From: Algoriphagus faecimaris
Lineage (GTDB): Bacteria > Bacteroidota > Bacteroidia > Cytophagales > Cyclobacteriaceae
Length of the DNA: 64,000 nucleotides
Assembly: GCF_900101705.1 (NCBI RefSeq)
Contig: NZ_FNAC01000006.1
Location: forward strand, 1 to 64,000
Direction of reading: 5' to 3'
Shown here: positions 1 to 7,843 of the stretch, piece after piece
Position numbering within the stretch: the first letter of the stretch is position 1
How the letters are laid out: each line of letters begins with the position of its first letter
The notes under the pieces: generated by a model
Told to the model about the DNA's origin: nothing
The model's input: only the letters and a program-made list of their open reading frames with translations
Databases searched by the model: none
Translations under genes and position numbers: made by a program

Positions 1-75
1 GCAATGATTGATTTTCAGATAAGCATCAAGGGTAGATTTACTTACATCAATTCCGATAACTGATTTGAATTTCAT
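1..75 (-). CDS. IS110-family transposase, N-terminal fragment cut by the window edge
   Basis: Read on the minus strand, an ATG at 75 opens a frame that stays open to the left edge (25 codons visible). It begins MKFKSVIGIDVSKSTLDAYL. The VIGIDVSKxTLDAYL opening is characteristic of the RuvC-like DEDD domain at the N-terminus of IS110-family transposases; the Asp of GIDVS is the first acidic catalytic residue. These enzymes recombine the element into DNA as guided by an RNA made from the element's own non-coding end. Only the start is visible, so intactness and subgroup cannot be judged. Too short for ordinary ORF listing, but the motif is distinctive. Confidence 0.8.
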   Translation of the reverse strand, partial: MKFKSVIGIDVSKSTLDAYLKINHC

Positions 76-103
76 AATTTAGACGTTGAAGTTTAACAAA
101 TGA

Positions 104-240
104 GAGTTGCGGAAACTAAAACCTTTAACAGGCCTTGAAGCCTAAAATTCTAACTGGTTACTGGCAACTCAATTAAGAATGGGGACTGATACGGACAATA
201 GGTCACTAGCCTAGCCGTGGCGAAAGTTCACCCCATTCTT
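104..240 (-). ncRNA. Candidate IS110 bridge RNA (two consecutive imperfect hairpins)
   Basis: On the minus strand the first hairpin has a perfect 10-bp closing stem AAGAATGGGG/CCCCATTCTT (175-184 with 231-240), an inner ACGG/CCGT stem (191-194 with 215-218) and an apical TAGG/CCTA stem (199-202 with 210-213), leaving unpaired internal loops. The second hairpin is closed by GAGTTGC/GCAACTC (104-110 with 164-170) and has an inner AGGC/GCCT stem (130-133 with 140-143). Two stem-loops with large internal loops just upstream of an IS110 transposase match the known layout of bridge RNAs, where one loop pairs with target DNA and the other with donor DNA. No promoter was recognised. RNA ends are guessed from the stems; folding was by eye. 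Confidence 0.5.
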
Positions 241-340
241 TTTTAATTTATTGAATATCTGAGTCACTTGATAATCAGAAAAGCATTAGGTCTGATTTTT
301 CCAAATAATTCCTCTTTGCAAACCTAAAGGCCGTGGCGGG

Positions 341-563
341 GTCTTCCGGCTTTCCACACCGGACATCGGTTACCCAGCATCGGACTTTCAAGCTTCTGAA
401 TTAAAAGCCTACTGCCAACTAATTTACGATTTACAGGTGGCAGAATAGATTTTTGACTCTTCTTTTTCAATTCAACTCATTCAGCTTTCTGATTCTAGTG
501 TTAAGCCTGTTAATGCATAAGACTTCTGACTTCCGTCTTCGGTCTTTGGTCTTCCGGCTTTCC
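341..563. repeat. Leader region of the WYL gene with a 15-bp direct repeat
   Basis: Outside the proposed insertion-sequence end, 330-644 holds no convincing gene. It carries a perfect 15-bp direct repeat GTCTTCCGGCTTTCC at 341-355 and 549-563, and the second copy follows a run of CTTC/GGTC-type variants (about 525-550). TGCCA...TGGCA also occurs near 415-445 as a possible weak hairpin. This looks like degenerate intergenic repeat DNA. A reading frame continues through it into the regulator downstream, but its low-complexity translation argues that this is not coding. Confidence 0.45.
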
Positions 564-644
564 TATTCTTCCCGACATTTACTGTCAAAAACGAACTCCA
601 TTTCGAAAATCCAATTACTTTTGAGTTCAATTATCTTCAAAACT

Positions 645-1556
645 ATGGCTATTTCGGGAAAAGTCGAGCAACAAAAAATTTTACGCGTTTTTAAGCTAAT
701 CAATTTGCTTCAGGGAACCATTGGGAAGCCAGTTCATCGATTGGCTGAAATGCTGGAAACGGATGAACGCACGATTTATCGCTACTTCAAATTGCTGGAA
801 GCACTTGGATTTGAAATCATCAAAGAATACAGCAAATACAAGCTTCAGCAACCTGTTGGGCAAGAGGCTACGCTGAATTACGGTACCTTTTCTTCCGAGG
901 AAAGTCAATGGCTAAAAGGCTTGATAGAGTCTCAAGGTAAAAAGAACCTCCTTAGGGACTCTGTTTTACAAAAACTCCATCTTCGCTCCGAACTCAAGGT
1001 GGGTACGGAGGAACTCTTCAAAGCCAATTTGGGTCGTTTTGTGGACTTGATCGGTCTAGGGATTCAAAATCGAAAGCAAATCTGGCTTAAAGAATATTAT
1101 TCTTTGAGTTCGGATACCACCTCAGATCGCCTGGTTGAACCTGTAGCCTTTAGTTCCAATTATGAATCCATCCACGCCTTCGAACCCGAAAGTCAGTCCA
1201 TGAAGATTTTTAAAATCGAGCGAATAGGAGAGGTGGTCTTGGCAGATCAGGACTGGAAATTTGCTAAAAAGCATGAAATCCCCGAATCTTCTCTCTTCGG
1301 GTTTTCTGGAAAAAGAAGATTCACTGTCAAACTGAAAATGAGCAAAAAAGCCTATCAATTGATGCAGGAAGAATATCCAAATGCAAGGCCTTTCATGTTT
1401 ATCAAAAATCGGAATCAGTATTTTTTCAAAGGTGAAATACCCCATTTGCCTGGATTGGGCAGATTTATCCTTGGCTTACCGGGAGAAATCAAACTGGAAG
1501 AAGGGGAGGAGATGCGAATTTACCTTCAGGAGCAACTGGCAAAGGCTAATTTTTGA
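645..1556 (+). CDS. HTH/WYL-domain transcriptional regulator
   Basis: About 303 residues. The start MAISGKVEQQK at 645 is preferred over an in-frame ATG at 453, whose extra 64 residues are low-complexity and overlap repeat DNA. An N-terminal winged helix-turn-helix (about residues 8-60, with ETDERTIYRYFKLLEALGFEI, a DeoR/HTH_11 type) is followed by a central WYL-like ligand-sensing domain (about 125-205, where an EYYSL strand, a VEPVAF strand and FKIERI fit the family pattern) and a C-terminal WCX-like tail. WYL proteins sense nucleic acids or nucleotides and control stress, repair or defence genes. No defence gene is adjacent here, and the targets are unknown. It stands alone between a mobile element and a convergent peptidase operon. 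Confidence 0.8.
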   Translation: MAISGKVEQQKILRVFKLINLLQGTIGKPVHRLAEMLETDERTIYRYFKLLEALGFEIIKEYSKYKLQQPVGQEATLNYGTFSSEESQWLKGLIESQGKKNLLRDSVLQKLHLRSELKVGTEELFKANLGRFVDLIGLGIQNRKQIWLKEYYSLSSDTTSDRLVEPVAFSSNYESIHAFEPESQSMKIFKIERIGEVVLADQDWKFAKKHEIPESSLFGFSGKRRFTVKLKMSKKAYQLMQEEYPNARPFMFIKNRNQYFFKGEIPHLPGLGRFILGLPGEIKLEEGEEMRIYLQEQLAKANF

Positions 1557-1597
1557 GTAGTTAAAACTGGCTTAGCGAAATTCTGATTTAGCGCAAG

Positions 1598-1693
1598 TCT
1601 TCAGATTTATCTGCCGTAGGGAGACTTGTGCTCGGAATTATGCTTTTCAAATGCCCATGGTCCAAGGTTACCTGCGGCAGCCAGGTCTGAAGA
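1598..1693. repeat. Intergenic hairpin repeat (REP-like)
   Basis: A long imperfect inverted repeat between convergent genes. TCTTCAGA (1598-1605) pairs perfectly with TCTGAAGA (1686-1693), and CTGCCGTAGG (1611-1620) pairs with CCTGCGGCAG (1671-1680) with one G-T pair. A competing hairpin, GCGCAAGTCT (1591-1600) with AGACTTGTGC (1622-1631), would exclude the first. No coding potential is visible. The GCGGCAG / GGTCTGAAG modules look like dispersed extragenic repeats of Cytophagales, but only one copy lies here, so repetitiveness is inferred. Confidence 0.45.
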
Positions 1694-1716
1694 ACCAACT
1701 TCATCAATTACATAAA

Positions 1717-1757
1717 AAAAAGGCCTAAGAAGCTTTGCTTTCTCCTTAGGCCTTTTT
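1717..1757. terminator. Bidirectional intrinsic terminator
   Basis: A 13-bp perfect stem AAAAAGGCCTAAG (1717-1729) / CTTAGGCCTTTTT (1745-1757) with a 15-nt loop and A/T runs on both flanks. It ends 15 bp before the stop codon of the M28 peptidase on the minus strand, and can also stop transcription coming from the WYL gene. Confidence 0.85.
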
Positions 1758-1772
1758 AAACGCTAGCGTAAT

Positions 1773-3875
1773 TTACATCATCTCTACCAAGGCATCAATT
1801 TTGGTGGCCAAATTTACGATGGCTGCAGCATAACGCTCATCCCATTCCTCCAGTTTTTCCGTTCGCTGAATAGCTACCTCATACTGAATTCCCGGTAAAA
1901 TCCAGGAAGCATAGCCTGAAAAAGGATCGTTACAGACATACAAGGACTTATACCAGTCCCCGTAGTACATGCCCTGAGGATCGATCCAGCTTTTCTCCAA
2001 GCCGATCAAACCTTGATTGATTGCTTTTAATTGATTCTCAGTTATTGAACCTGAACTCAAGGCCTTTTCCAAGGATTCCTGATAGGTTCGCGAACTGATA
2101 TCTAATTTGATCAGAGCTTCTCTTACCAGATAAAACTCGGTAAAGTCAGGAGACATGCTTTTGACTTTTTCGGTAACACTTTGGAAGTGCCCTTTCAAAT
2201 CCTGCGCATAGCGCGGCACATCGTAAGGAATCACATTTCCGTTGGCTAGTCTTAAAGTAACCAAGCCAAAAAGCTGGGCCACGGCTCCTCCCATTTTGAA
2301 GCTGGGATCGACGAATTTGCTGTAATAGTTGAAGTTGTCATAATTGGAATGATAGGCTGTTACACCGCCCGATCCTCCGCTCAAGCTAGGAATACCCACA
2401 TGCATGTAAAAGGCAATATGATCCGATCCCCCACCTAAGTTTCCGATTCCAGGTTCTGCTTTTTCTCCCGCCCAAACCTGAAAAACAGTTTTGGCCGAAT
2501 CAGGATACATCACTTCCTTAGAGGCATCGATGATCAGCTTCTTCAAGGTTGGCGCTGCCGATGCTCCAAAATTTCTACCCGACACTCCCGCATCAAAGTT
2601 CATATAGGTCACCGCTTTGGCACTCAATTCATCCCTGAAATGCTCAACCCATTCAGTGGAGCCAATAACTCCTTGCTCTTCCGCATCCCAATGTCCGATC
2701 ATAATGGATCGATCGGGACGGATTCCTTTTTTGGCCATTTCTCCCAAAGCCTCAGCCAAGGTTAATAGCATGGCCGTGCCTGAATTTGGGTCTGTCGCCC
2801 CAAAGCTCCAAGCATCGTAGTGAGAACCCAAAATAATCCACTCATCAGGATATTTTGCTCCCTCAAAAGTGCCAATGATATTATTCGCTCGAATAAAATC
2901 TATAGGCTGATCGACCATCACACGGACTTTGAGATCATCACCGCCCTCTATTTTATAATCGATGGGCAGGCCACCTTTCCAAGTTTCCGGTACATCCTGA
3001 CCTTTCATGCGGGAAAGAATTTCTTTGGCAGCACCATAGCCGATGGGAGTGACCGGTATCTTGTGTAGGGCCACATCCTTTGGATCCAATCGCTCTACCT
3101 GCACATCGCCATCAAAAGGAAGCGCTGGTTCATAAGGGGTAAGCGGATCTCCAGTCCAGTCCAAAGTCAGCATGGAGCCGCGCTGAATGGTGGTTTCATT
3201 GTAATAGGGCCCATCAGGATACACATCCCCACGGGTATATCCATTGTCTTTGGGATCAGTATAGACCACCAAACCTATGGCTCCATATTGCTCGGCATAT
3301 TTGGCTTTGAAGCCACGAAAATTTCCTCCATAGCGGGCAATGACCACTTTACCTTTAAGATCTATGCCCATTTCCTCTAGCAATTGAAAATCTTCCCGGG
3401 TACCGTAATTTACATAAACCACCTCTGCCGTCACGTCGTCACTTCCTGAGAAAGCATTAAATCCCAAATGAAGTCTTGAATCCTTGGTAAATGGATCTTC
3501 ATCCAATTCTTTCTCTTGCTGAGACAGGGTCATCTGTACAGGAGAAGTGATCTGGAGCATGGATTTTCCAGGGTGATTGGGGAGATAGACATCGTAGGGG
3601 TAAACCTTAACCTCCATTCCTGCCTCTTCCATGATTTTGGCCATGTATTGCTGCACCAACTCATTTTCTGCGGTGCCTGCGATATGAGGATTCTTGGTGA
3701 GTTCTTGATGATGAATTTTGAATCGATCGTAATTTACAGATCGGAGAAATTCAGCTTCCACTTCCTTTTGTTCAGCTTGATTTTGGCTGAAGAAACCATC
3801 TTGAGCCATGGTTTTGCTGAAGGAGAAAGCTGATAATGCCAGCGTAAAAGCGGCAAGTTGGGTTGAAAACTTCAT
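1773..3875 (-). CDS. Secreted M28 family metallopeptidase (glutamate carboxypeptidase II-like)
   Basis: 700 residues with a Sec signal peptide (about 1-24, ending SKTMAQ). Domain order follows PSMA/glutamate carboxypeptidase II: protease-associated insert (about 145-330), co-catalytic two-zinc M28 domain (about 330-560) and a C-terminal TFR-dimer-like helical region (about 570-700). Visible metal and catalytic elements are GSHYDAW (His about 352), the Asp of DPNSG, the Glu pair in WDAEEQG (about 398), GGGSDHIAF, and His in YHSNYDN (about 510). Expected to trim C-terminal residues from peptides in the periplasm or outside the cell. Its start overlaps the stop of the upstream NlpC/P60 gene by ATGA, so translation is probably coupled. 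Substrate is not deducible. Confidence 0.9.
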   Translation of the reverse strand: MKFSTQLAAFTLALSAFSFSKTMAQDGFFSQNQAEQKEVEAEFLRSVNYDRFKIHHQELTKNPHIAGTAENELVQQYMAKIMEEAGMEVKVYPYDVYLPNHPGKSMLQITSPVQMTLSQQEKELDEDPFTKDSRLHLGFNAFSGSDDVTAEVVYVNYGTREDFQLLEEMGIDLKGKVVIARYGGNFRGFKAKYAEQYGAIGLVVYTDPKDNGYTRGDVYPDGPYYNETTIQRGSMLTLDWTGDPLTPYEPALPFDGDVQVERLDPKDVALHKIPVTPIGYGAAKEILSRMKGQDVPETWKGGLPIDYKIEGGDDLKVRVMVDQPIDFIRANNIIGTFEGAKYPDEWIILGSHYDAWSFGATDPNSGTAMLLTLAEALGEMAKKGIRPDRSIMIGHWDAEEQGVIGSTEWVEHFRDELSAKAVTYMNFDAGVSGRNFGASAAPTLKKLIIDASKEVMYPDSAKTVFQVWAGEKAEPGIGNLGGGSDHIAFYMHVGIPSLSGGSGGVTAYHSNYDNFNYYSKFVDPSFKMGGAVAQLFGLVTLRLANGNVIPYDVPRYAQDLKGHFQSVTEKVKSMSPDFTEFYLVREALIKLDISSRTYQESLEKALSSGSITENQLKAINQGLIGLEKSWIDPQGMYYGDWYKSLYVCNDPFSGYASWILPGIQYEVAIQRTEKLEEWDERYAAAIVNLATKIDALVEMM

Positions 3876-5047
3876 AGTTTGTTAGGTTGGATAATTTCAG
3901 ATACAGATAGAACTCCGTCTGATTTTTGGTTGACAATTCGTTTGGTTCTCAGGTAGCGATTAAGTTCGTACTCATCGTAATGGGGGCTCTGAGGGTCAAA
4001 GCTGGAAATTCTCACTCTTCCTCTGGAATGGATAAATTCATTGTTTCCAATCCACATGCCTACATGAACTACGCGCTCTTTTCGATCTTCTGTGGCTTTT
4101 TCCCCGAAAAACAGCAAATCACCCACCTGCAGGTTTTGCCAATTTTTCTCGATATCCACTTCTTCACCTTCATGAATCTGCTGGGAGGCATCTCTGGGAA
4201 TGACTTGTCCATTGAGGTAAAAAATGGTTTTGGTGAAGCCACTGCAATCCATTCCTTTGATAGATGTACCTCCCCAAAGGTAGGGGACACCCAGCATGGA
4301 TTTGGCAGTATTGATTAGGTTTTCATTGCTTGTTTCCCTTGAATTAATCCACTCCTCGTAGCTCATCAGATGATCCATCGGAACCCAGCCCTTGCGTGCA
4401 TCGGGTAGTTGCACTTGGAGATAATTTTGCTTTTCCGACAAGACAGTTAAAATATTCCCGGCAACCAAGTCAGAGACCATCTCTTTTTGCTCTGGCTCGG
4501 CCCAAGCATGCCCTGTCAGGGGAGTGAAAACTACTTTGGATTGGGCGTACCAGTTTTCTAACTCTTGCTCAGTCATCAGCTGAATACCTGCTTGATCCAC
4601 CCAAGAAATATAATCGTCAGGCGTCTGTACGAGGTACCAACTTCCATCTCCTTTCAAGACTTTTAGTGGGGTTCCCATCAATGCCTGCGTGGCCAATTCA
4701 GCAGAATGTTTCGGCTGACTCCTGATATTTGCTACTGAAATAGTGACCACAGCCCAAGTTTTTCCTTCCAGTTTTACAGATGGCAAGACTTGGACTTCGC
4801 TACAGAATTGCTGAGGAATTTCCTCCAGTTGAGCTAAAAAAGATTCGAAGGCTTGTAGCTGATCAGTTTCCCCTTTCAGCGTATCATTTTCTACTTTAAT
4901 ATCCCAAATGGCTACCCGCTTATCTGGAGCGTATTGAATTCTGTAATCTTCGATAAGTTGCTCAATTTCCTGAGCATGATCAGTTTTAGAGCAGGCGAAA
5001 ATCAAAAGAATCAATAGCCCATAGAGTGCAAAAACAAAATTTTTCAT
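3872..5047 (-). CDS. NlpC/P60 (C40) peptidoglycan endopeptidase lipoprotein with SH3-like domains
   Basis: About 391 residues from the ATG at 5047, which gives a clean lipoprotein signal (LLILLIFAC, Cys about 19). An in-frame ATG at 5095 would add 16 residues encoded inside a terminator hairpin and is rejected. Two bacterial SH3-like modules (about 110-240) precede a C40 domain with the nucleophile in GMDCSGF (Cys about 267) and His in HVGMWIG (about 330); a second His lies in FIHS. The layout resembles gamma-D-glutamyl-L-diamino acid endopeptidases such as YkfC, which cut stem peptides in recycling. Coupling with an M28 peptidase suggests stepwise degradation of murein or other peptides at the envelope. 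Confidence 0.88.
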   Translation of the reverse strand: MKNFVFALYGLLILLIFACSKTDHAQEIEQLIEDYRIQYAPDKRVAIWDIKVENDTLKGETDQLQAFESFLAQLEEIPQQFCSEVQVLPSVKLEGKTWAVVTISVANIRSQPKHSAELATQALMGTPLKVLKGDGSWYLVQTPDDYISWVDQAGIQLMTEQELENWYAQSKVVFTPLTGHAWAEPEQKEMVSDLVAGNILTVLSEKQNYLQVQLPDARKGWVPMDHLMSYEEWINSRETSNENLINTAKSMLGVPYLWGGTSIKGMDCSGFTKTIFYLNGQVIPRDASQQIHEGEEVDIEKNWQNLQVGDLLFFGEKATEDRKERVVHVGMWIGNNEFIHSRGRVRISSFDPQSPHYDEYELNRYLRTKRIVNQKSDGVLSVSEIIQPNKL

Positions 5048-5064
5048 AGGCTTAAATATAAAGC

Positions 5065-5110
5065 AAAAGAAAACCACAAGAAACCCTTTATTCAAGGGAA
5101 TTCTTGTGGT
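5065..5110 (-). terminator. Strong intrinsic terminator between amidohydrolases and the peptidase pair
   Basis: On the minus strand a perfect 10-bp stem ACCACAAGAA / TTCTTGTGGT (5101-5110 with 5073-5082) with an inner CCCTT/AAGGG stem (84-88 and 94-98 of the same 5000s block) is followed by a T-rich run TTTCTTTTGC. It should end or attenuate transcription from the three amidohydrolase genes. Only 18 bp separate it from the NlpC/P60 start at 5047. Confidence 0.75.
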
Positions 5111-5133
5111 CTTAGATTAAGGGATTGATTAAA

Positions 5134-6435
5134 TCAGTTCGCGTTCAAATCTGGAGAGCGCTCCAGGAATTCTTGATATAGTCTGATGTGTCTATTAGAA
5201 AGCGGGATACGATACCCATTGATGAATACGTGCATGATTTGAGCGCGTGTCTCAAAAGGATCTTCGGTAGCCACAATCAAGTTGGCTACTTTTCCCTCTT
5301 CGATAGAGCCCAATTGATCCGCTACGCCCAAAATCTCGGCAGTATTGATAGTGACAGCTTTCCAAGCCTCTTCTTTTCCCATTCCGTAGGCTGCAGCATA
5401 GGCTGCATGAAATGGTAGGTTTCTGACATTTTCAGTTTCATTGGTACGAATTGCCACTTTTACTCCAGCTTTAGCCATTTTACCTGCATTAGCATAAGGA
5501 GTATCATAGCGGTCCGACTGACGTGTAGGGAGTGCCTGAATGGGTCCTGTAATAACAGGAATTCCGGCTTTGGCGATTTCCTCAGCCACTCTCCATCCTT
5601 CACTCACGCCAGAGAAGAAGGCCTTGATCTCTTTTCCATTCAGCCATTTGATGGCATTTTGAATGTCTGCAGCGGCATTGACTTCGATCATTAGTGGAAG
5701 CTCACCGGAGAGGACTTTAGAAAGTTGATCCATTTCTGGATAATATTCCAAATCAGCTCCATTATTTTTCATATCCAAGTAGGACTTGGCATTTTCAAGA
5801 AGCTCATTGGCTTCTTTCAGGGCTTTCTCATTGTCCTTTTTGATGTCTTCGTCAGATCTACGGTCAAATCTCCCTCTACGTGCTGAGCTTGGGAAATTCA
5901 TGACTACGGCCTTGGCACCAGCATACATCTGATCCGGTGTGTAGCCGACTAGATTAATCAAGGCTGCAGTGCCTGGAAATAATCCGCCTTGTGGCACAGT
6001 CATCACGGTAGTTACCCCAGAGACTCGGGTTACAGGAATTGCCTCAGAATTTGGATTTACCGTGGTTAAAGCCTGCATGTTCGGAGTGAAATTTCCGATT
6101 TCGGCGTAGTCCACGGTTTCTGCTACTGAGCTTACTTCTACCAGTCCCAGCGTGGTACCTCCATCGATCATTCCCGGATAAATTACCATACCACTGCAGT
6201 CGATTACTTCTGCACCTTCAGCAGCTACTGAGCTTCCTACCTGTAGAATTTTTCCGTCCTCTATGAGCACAGAAGCATTGTTCAATACCCCTTTGGTAAT
6301 GGTATGAACTGTTGCATTTTGCAATAAAAACTTCCCTGAACGGGGTTTAATAAACTCCCCGTCAATTTGTGCCATTGCCATGATCGGCATAAAGGCCATC
6401 AGGAAGATGAGAAAGGTTTTGTTGAATCTTTTCAT
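5134..6435 (-). CDS. Secreted amidohydrolase-like protein lacking metal ligands
   Basis: 433 residues with a signal peptide (about 1-22, ending AMAMAQ). The composite beta-sandwich plus TIM-barrel outline of the amidohydrolase superfamily is clear (VIDCSGMVIYPGMIDGG near 80-95 and the closing GKVANLIVATEDPF near 390). The usual HxH after PGxID is replaced by GGTT, and the position of the next ligand reads MIEVNAAADI instead of the IHCHSYRADEI seen in the neighbouring paralogue. It is therefore probably not a conventional metal-dependent hydrolase. Third gene of a three-paralogue operon, 21 bp from the active-looking member and followed by a strong terminator. May form complexes with it, or have a non-metal function. 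Confidence 0.82.
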   Translation of the reverse strand: MKRFNKTFLIFLMAFMPIMAMAQIDGEFIKPRSGKFLLQNATVHTITKGVLNNASVLIEDGKILQVGSSVAAEGAEVIDCSGMVIYPGMIDGGTTLGLVEVSSVAETVDYAEIGNFTPNMQALTTVNPNSEAIPVTRVSGVTTVMTVPQGGLFPGTAALINLVGYTPDQMYAGAKAVVMNFPSSARRGRFDRRSDEDIKKDNEKALKEANELLENAKSYLDMKNNGADLEYYPEMDQLSKVLSGELPLMIEVNAAADIQNAIKWLNGKEIKAFFSGVSEGWRVAEEIAKAGIPVITGPIQALPTRQSDRYDTPYANAGKMAKAGVKVAIRTNETENVRNLPFHAAYAAAYGMGKEEAWKAVTINTAEILGVADQLGSIEEGKVANLIVATEDPFETRAQIMHVFINGYRIPLSNRHIRLYQEFLERSPDLNAN

Positions 6436-6456
6436 GTCTTCTTTTTTTCGGGGTGA

Positions 6457-7839
6457 TTAATGTTCGGTATGGAATAATGCGTTGGCAGTTTCAAACAAAT
6501 GCTCGGTATCCTGCATGCATCTGTGATTTTCATGACCGAGAAAGATAGGCTCTACCATTTCGGTGGCACTCACCCGCTGTCTTTGATCGTCTTTGTCCTC
6601 TTTGATGTCAAAGTACTTTACTCCGTCTACAAAGGTCATTTGTGGCACTGCATAAGAAGAAAGTGGGTGACCTTCGAAAATAGCGATGTCCGCCTGCTTG
6701 CCAACTTCCAGAGAACCTACTTTATCGTCGATTCCTAGCTGCTTGGCAGGGTTGATGGTGATCATTGCCAACGCCTCATCATCTGTCAATCCTCCATATC
6801 GTTGAGTTTTAGCCGCCTCATGATACAAGTGACGGATCAATTCAGCAGAATCGGAATTGATAGAGGTCAAAGCACCATTTTTCTGCAAGATGGCTGCATT
6901 GAAGGCAGTGGAATAATAAACCTCAAATTTATAAGCCCACCAATCCGCAAAAACAGAAGCTCCCATGGTGTACTCGGCGATTTCCGGAGCTACTTTAAAG
7001 CCTTCATTTGTGTGCTGGAAGACTAGCTTGCTGATTCCAAAATCGCGAGCCACATTGATCAGCATGTAGATTTCGTCTGCACGGTAAGAGTGGCAGTGAA
7101 TAATGATCTTGCCATCCAAGATATCCACCAAAGTTTGTAGACGCTCATTGTACTCAGGAGCGACCATAGTATTTCCTTTTTGGGATTTGGCGGCAGTATA
7201 AGTTTCCCAAGCTTTTTTGTACTGAAGGGCTTCGCTGAATCCATTTCTCAAAATAGCTTCAACCCCCATACGGCTTCTTGGTTGGATTCCATTTCCACGA
7301 CCGTGAACACGGGTTGGGTTTTCTCCCAATGCAAACTTGATGGTTCTCGGTGCATCTTGCATGATGATATCTGCAGGATCTGTGGATCCCCATCTGTGCT
7401 TCAATGTGGCATTTTGTCCACCGATCACATTAGCAGATCCGTGCATGGCATGAGAGATAGTCACTCCACCTGCCAAAGCTCGGTAAATCCCAATTTCATA
7501 AGGATTGACCACATCTTTCATTCTGACCTCGGCCACAATAGGATTGGTTGCCTCATTGACTACATCAAGTGCGACATGAGAGTGAGCATCGATGATTCCA
7601 GGCATCACATATTTGCCTGATGCGTCGATAGACTGAACACCGGATGGTGCATTTATATTTTGAGCGATTTGCTTGATGATACCGTCCTGGACCAAAACAT
7701 CTGTGTTTTCAAGAGTTCCGTTGGTCACCGTTAGCACGGTAGCATTTTTGATCAATACGCTTCCTTTGGGAGTTTGTGCAAATGCAAACTGCATACTTAA
7801 CCCCAAAAGCGCTGTAAGAAAGTAGTTTAATTTTTTCAT
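6457..7839 (-). CDS. Secreted metal-dependent amidohydrolase (imidazolonepropionase-like)
   Basis: 460 residues with a signal peptide (about 1-21, ending QFAFAQ). This is the only one of the three tandem paralogues with intact metal motifs: HSH in MPGIIDAHSHVA (about 87-89), His in IIHCHS and VFQHTNEG (about 245-285), and Asp in INSDSAEL (about 330). Members of this branch hydrolyse cyclic amides or dipeptide-like substrates; related proteins are often annotated imidazolonepropionase or Xaa-Pro dipeptidase, but the true substrate is not deducible. It sits 4 bp after the upstream paralogue, so the three genes are one transcript and the products are exported together. Confidence 0.87.
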   Translation of the reverse strand: MKKLNYFLTALLGLSMQFAFAQTPKGSVLIKNATVLTVTNGTLENTDVLVQDGIIKQIAQNINAPSGVQSIDASGKYVMPGIIDAHSHVALDVVNEATNPIVAEVRMKDVVNPYEIGIYRALAGGVTISHAMHGSANVIGGQNATLKHRWGSTDPADIIMQDAPRTIKFALGENPTRVHGRGNGIQPRSRMGVEAILRNGFSEALQYKKAWETYTAAKSQKGNTMVAPEYNERLQTLVDILDGKIIIHCHSYRADEIYMLINVARDFGISKLVFQHTNEGFKVAPEIAEYTMGASVFADWWAYKFEVYYSTAFNAAILQKNGALTSINSDSAELIRHLYHEAAKTQRYGGLTDDEALAMITINPAKQLGIDDKVGSLEVGKQADIAIFEGHPLSSYAVPQMTFVDGVKYFDIKEDKDDQRQRVSATEMVEPIFLGHENHRCMQDTEHLFETANALFHTEH

Positions 7840-7843
7840 GGCT

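Larger units (their letters stand above)
1..329 (-). mobile_element. IS110-family element, left (transposase-upstream) end
   Basis: The element is oriented leftward and continues outside the window. Between the transposase start at 75 and about 329 lies non-coding DNA with two large consecutive inverted-repeat structures (104-170 and 175-240), as expected of the structured end of IS110-group elements. The outer boundary near 327-329 is inferred, not seen as a terminal repeat: the 9-mer GCCGTGGCG lies inside one hairpin loop (214-222) and again at 330-338, just outside the proposed end, and on the minus strand the outer copy is followed directly by a CT dinucleotide that could be the recombination core. 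IS110 elements usually lack terminal inverted repeats, consistent with what is seen. Confidence 0.55.

Noticed and set aside
453..644. N-terminal 64-residue extension of the WYL regulator from an upstream ATG
   Set aside because: Translation is low-complexity, lies on the repeat DNA, and no homologous extension is expected; the ATG at 645 gives a standard HTH start.
645..1556. WYL regulator as marker of a defence island
   Set aside because: Neither side has restriction, CRISPR, toxin or other defence genes; only a mobile element and peptidases.
5048..5095. Upstream start of the NlpC/P60 gene
   Set aside because: Those codons lie inside the terminator hairpin; the ATG at 5047 gives a clean lipoprotein signal.
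7180..7620. 146-aa open frame antisense to an amidohydrolase
   Set aside because: It opposes a clearly conserved gene, has no start-site context and shows no recognisable domain.
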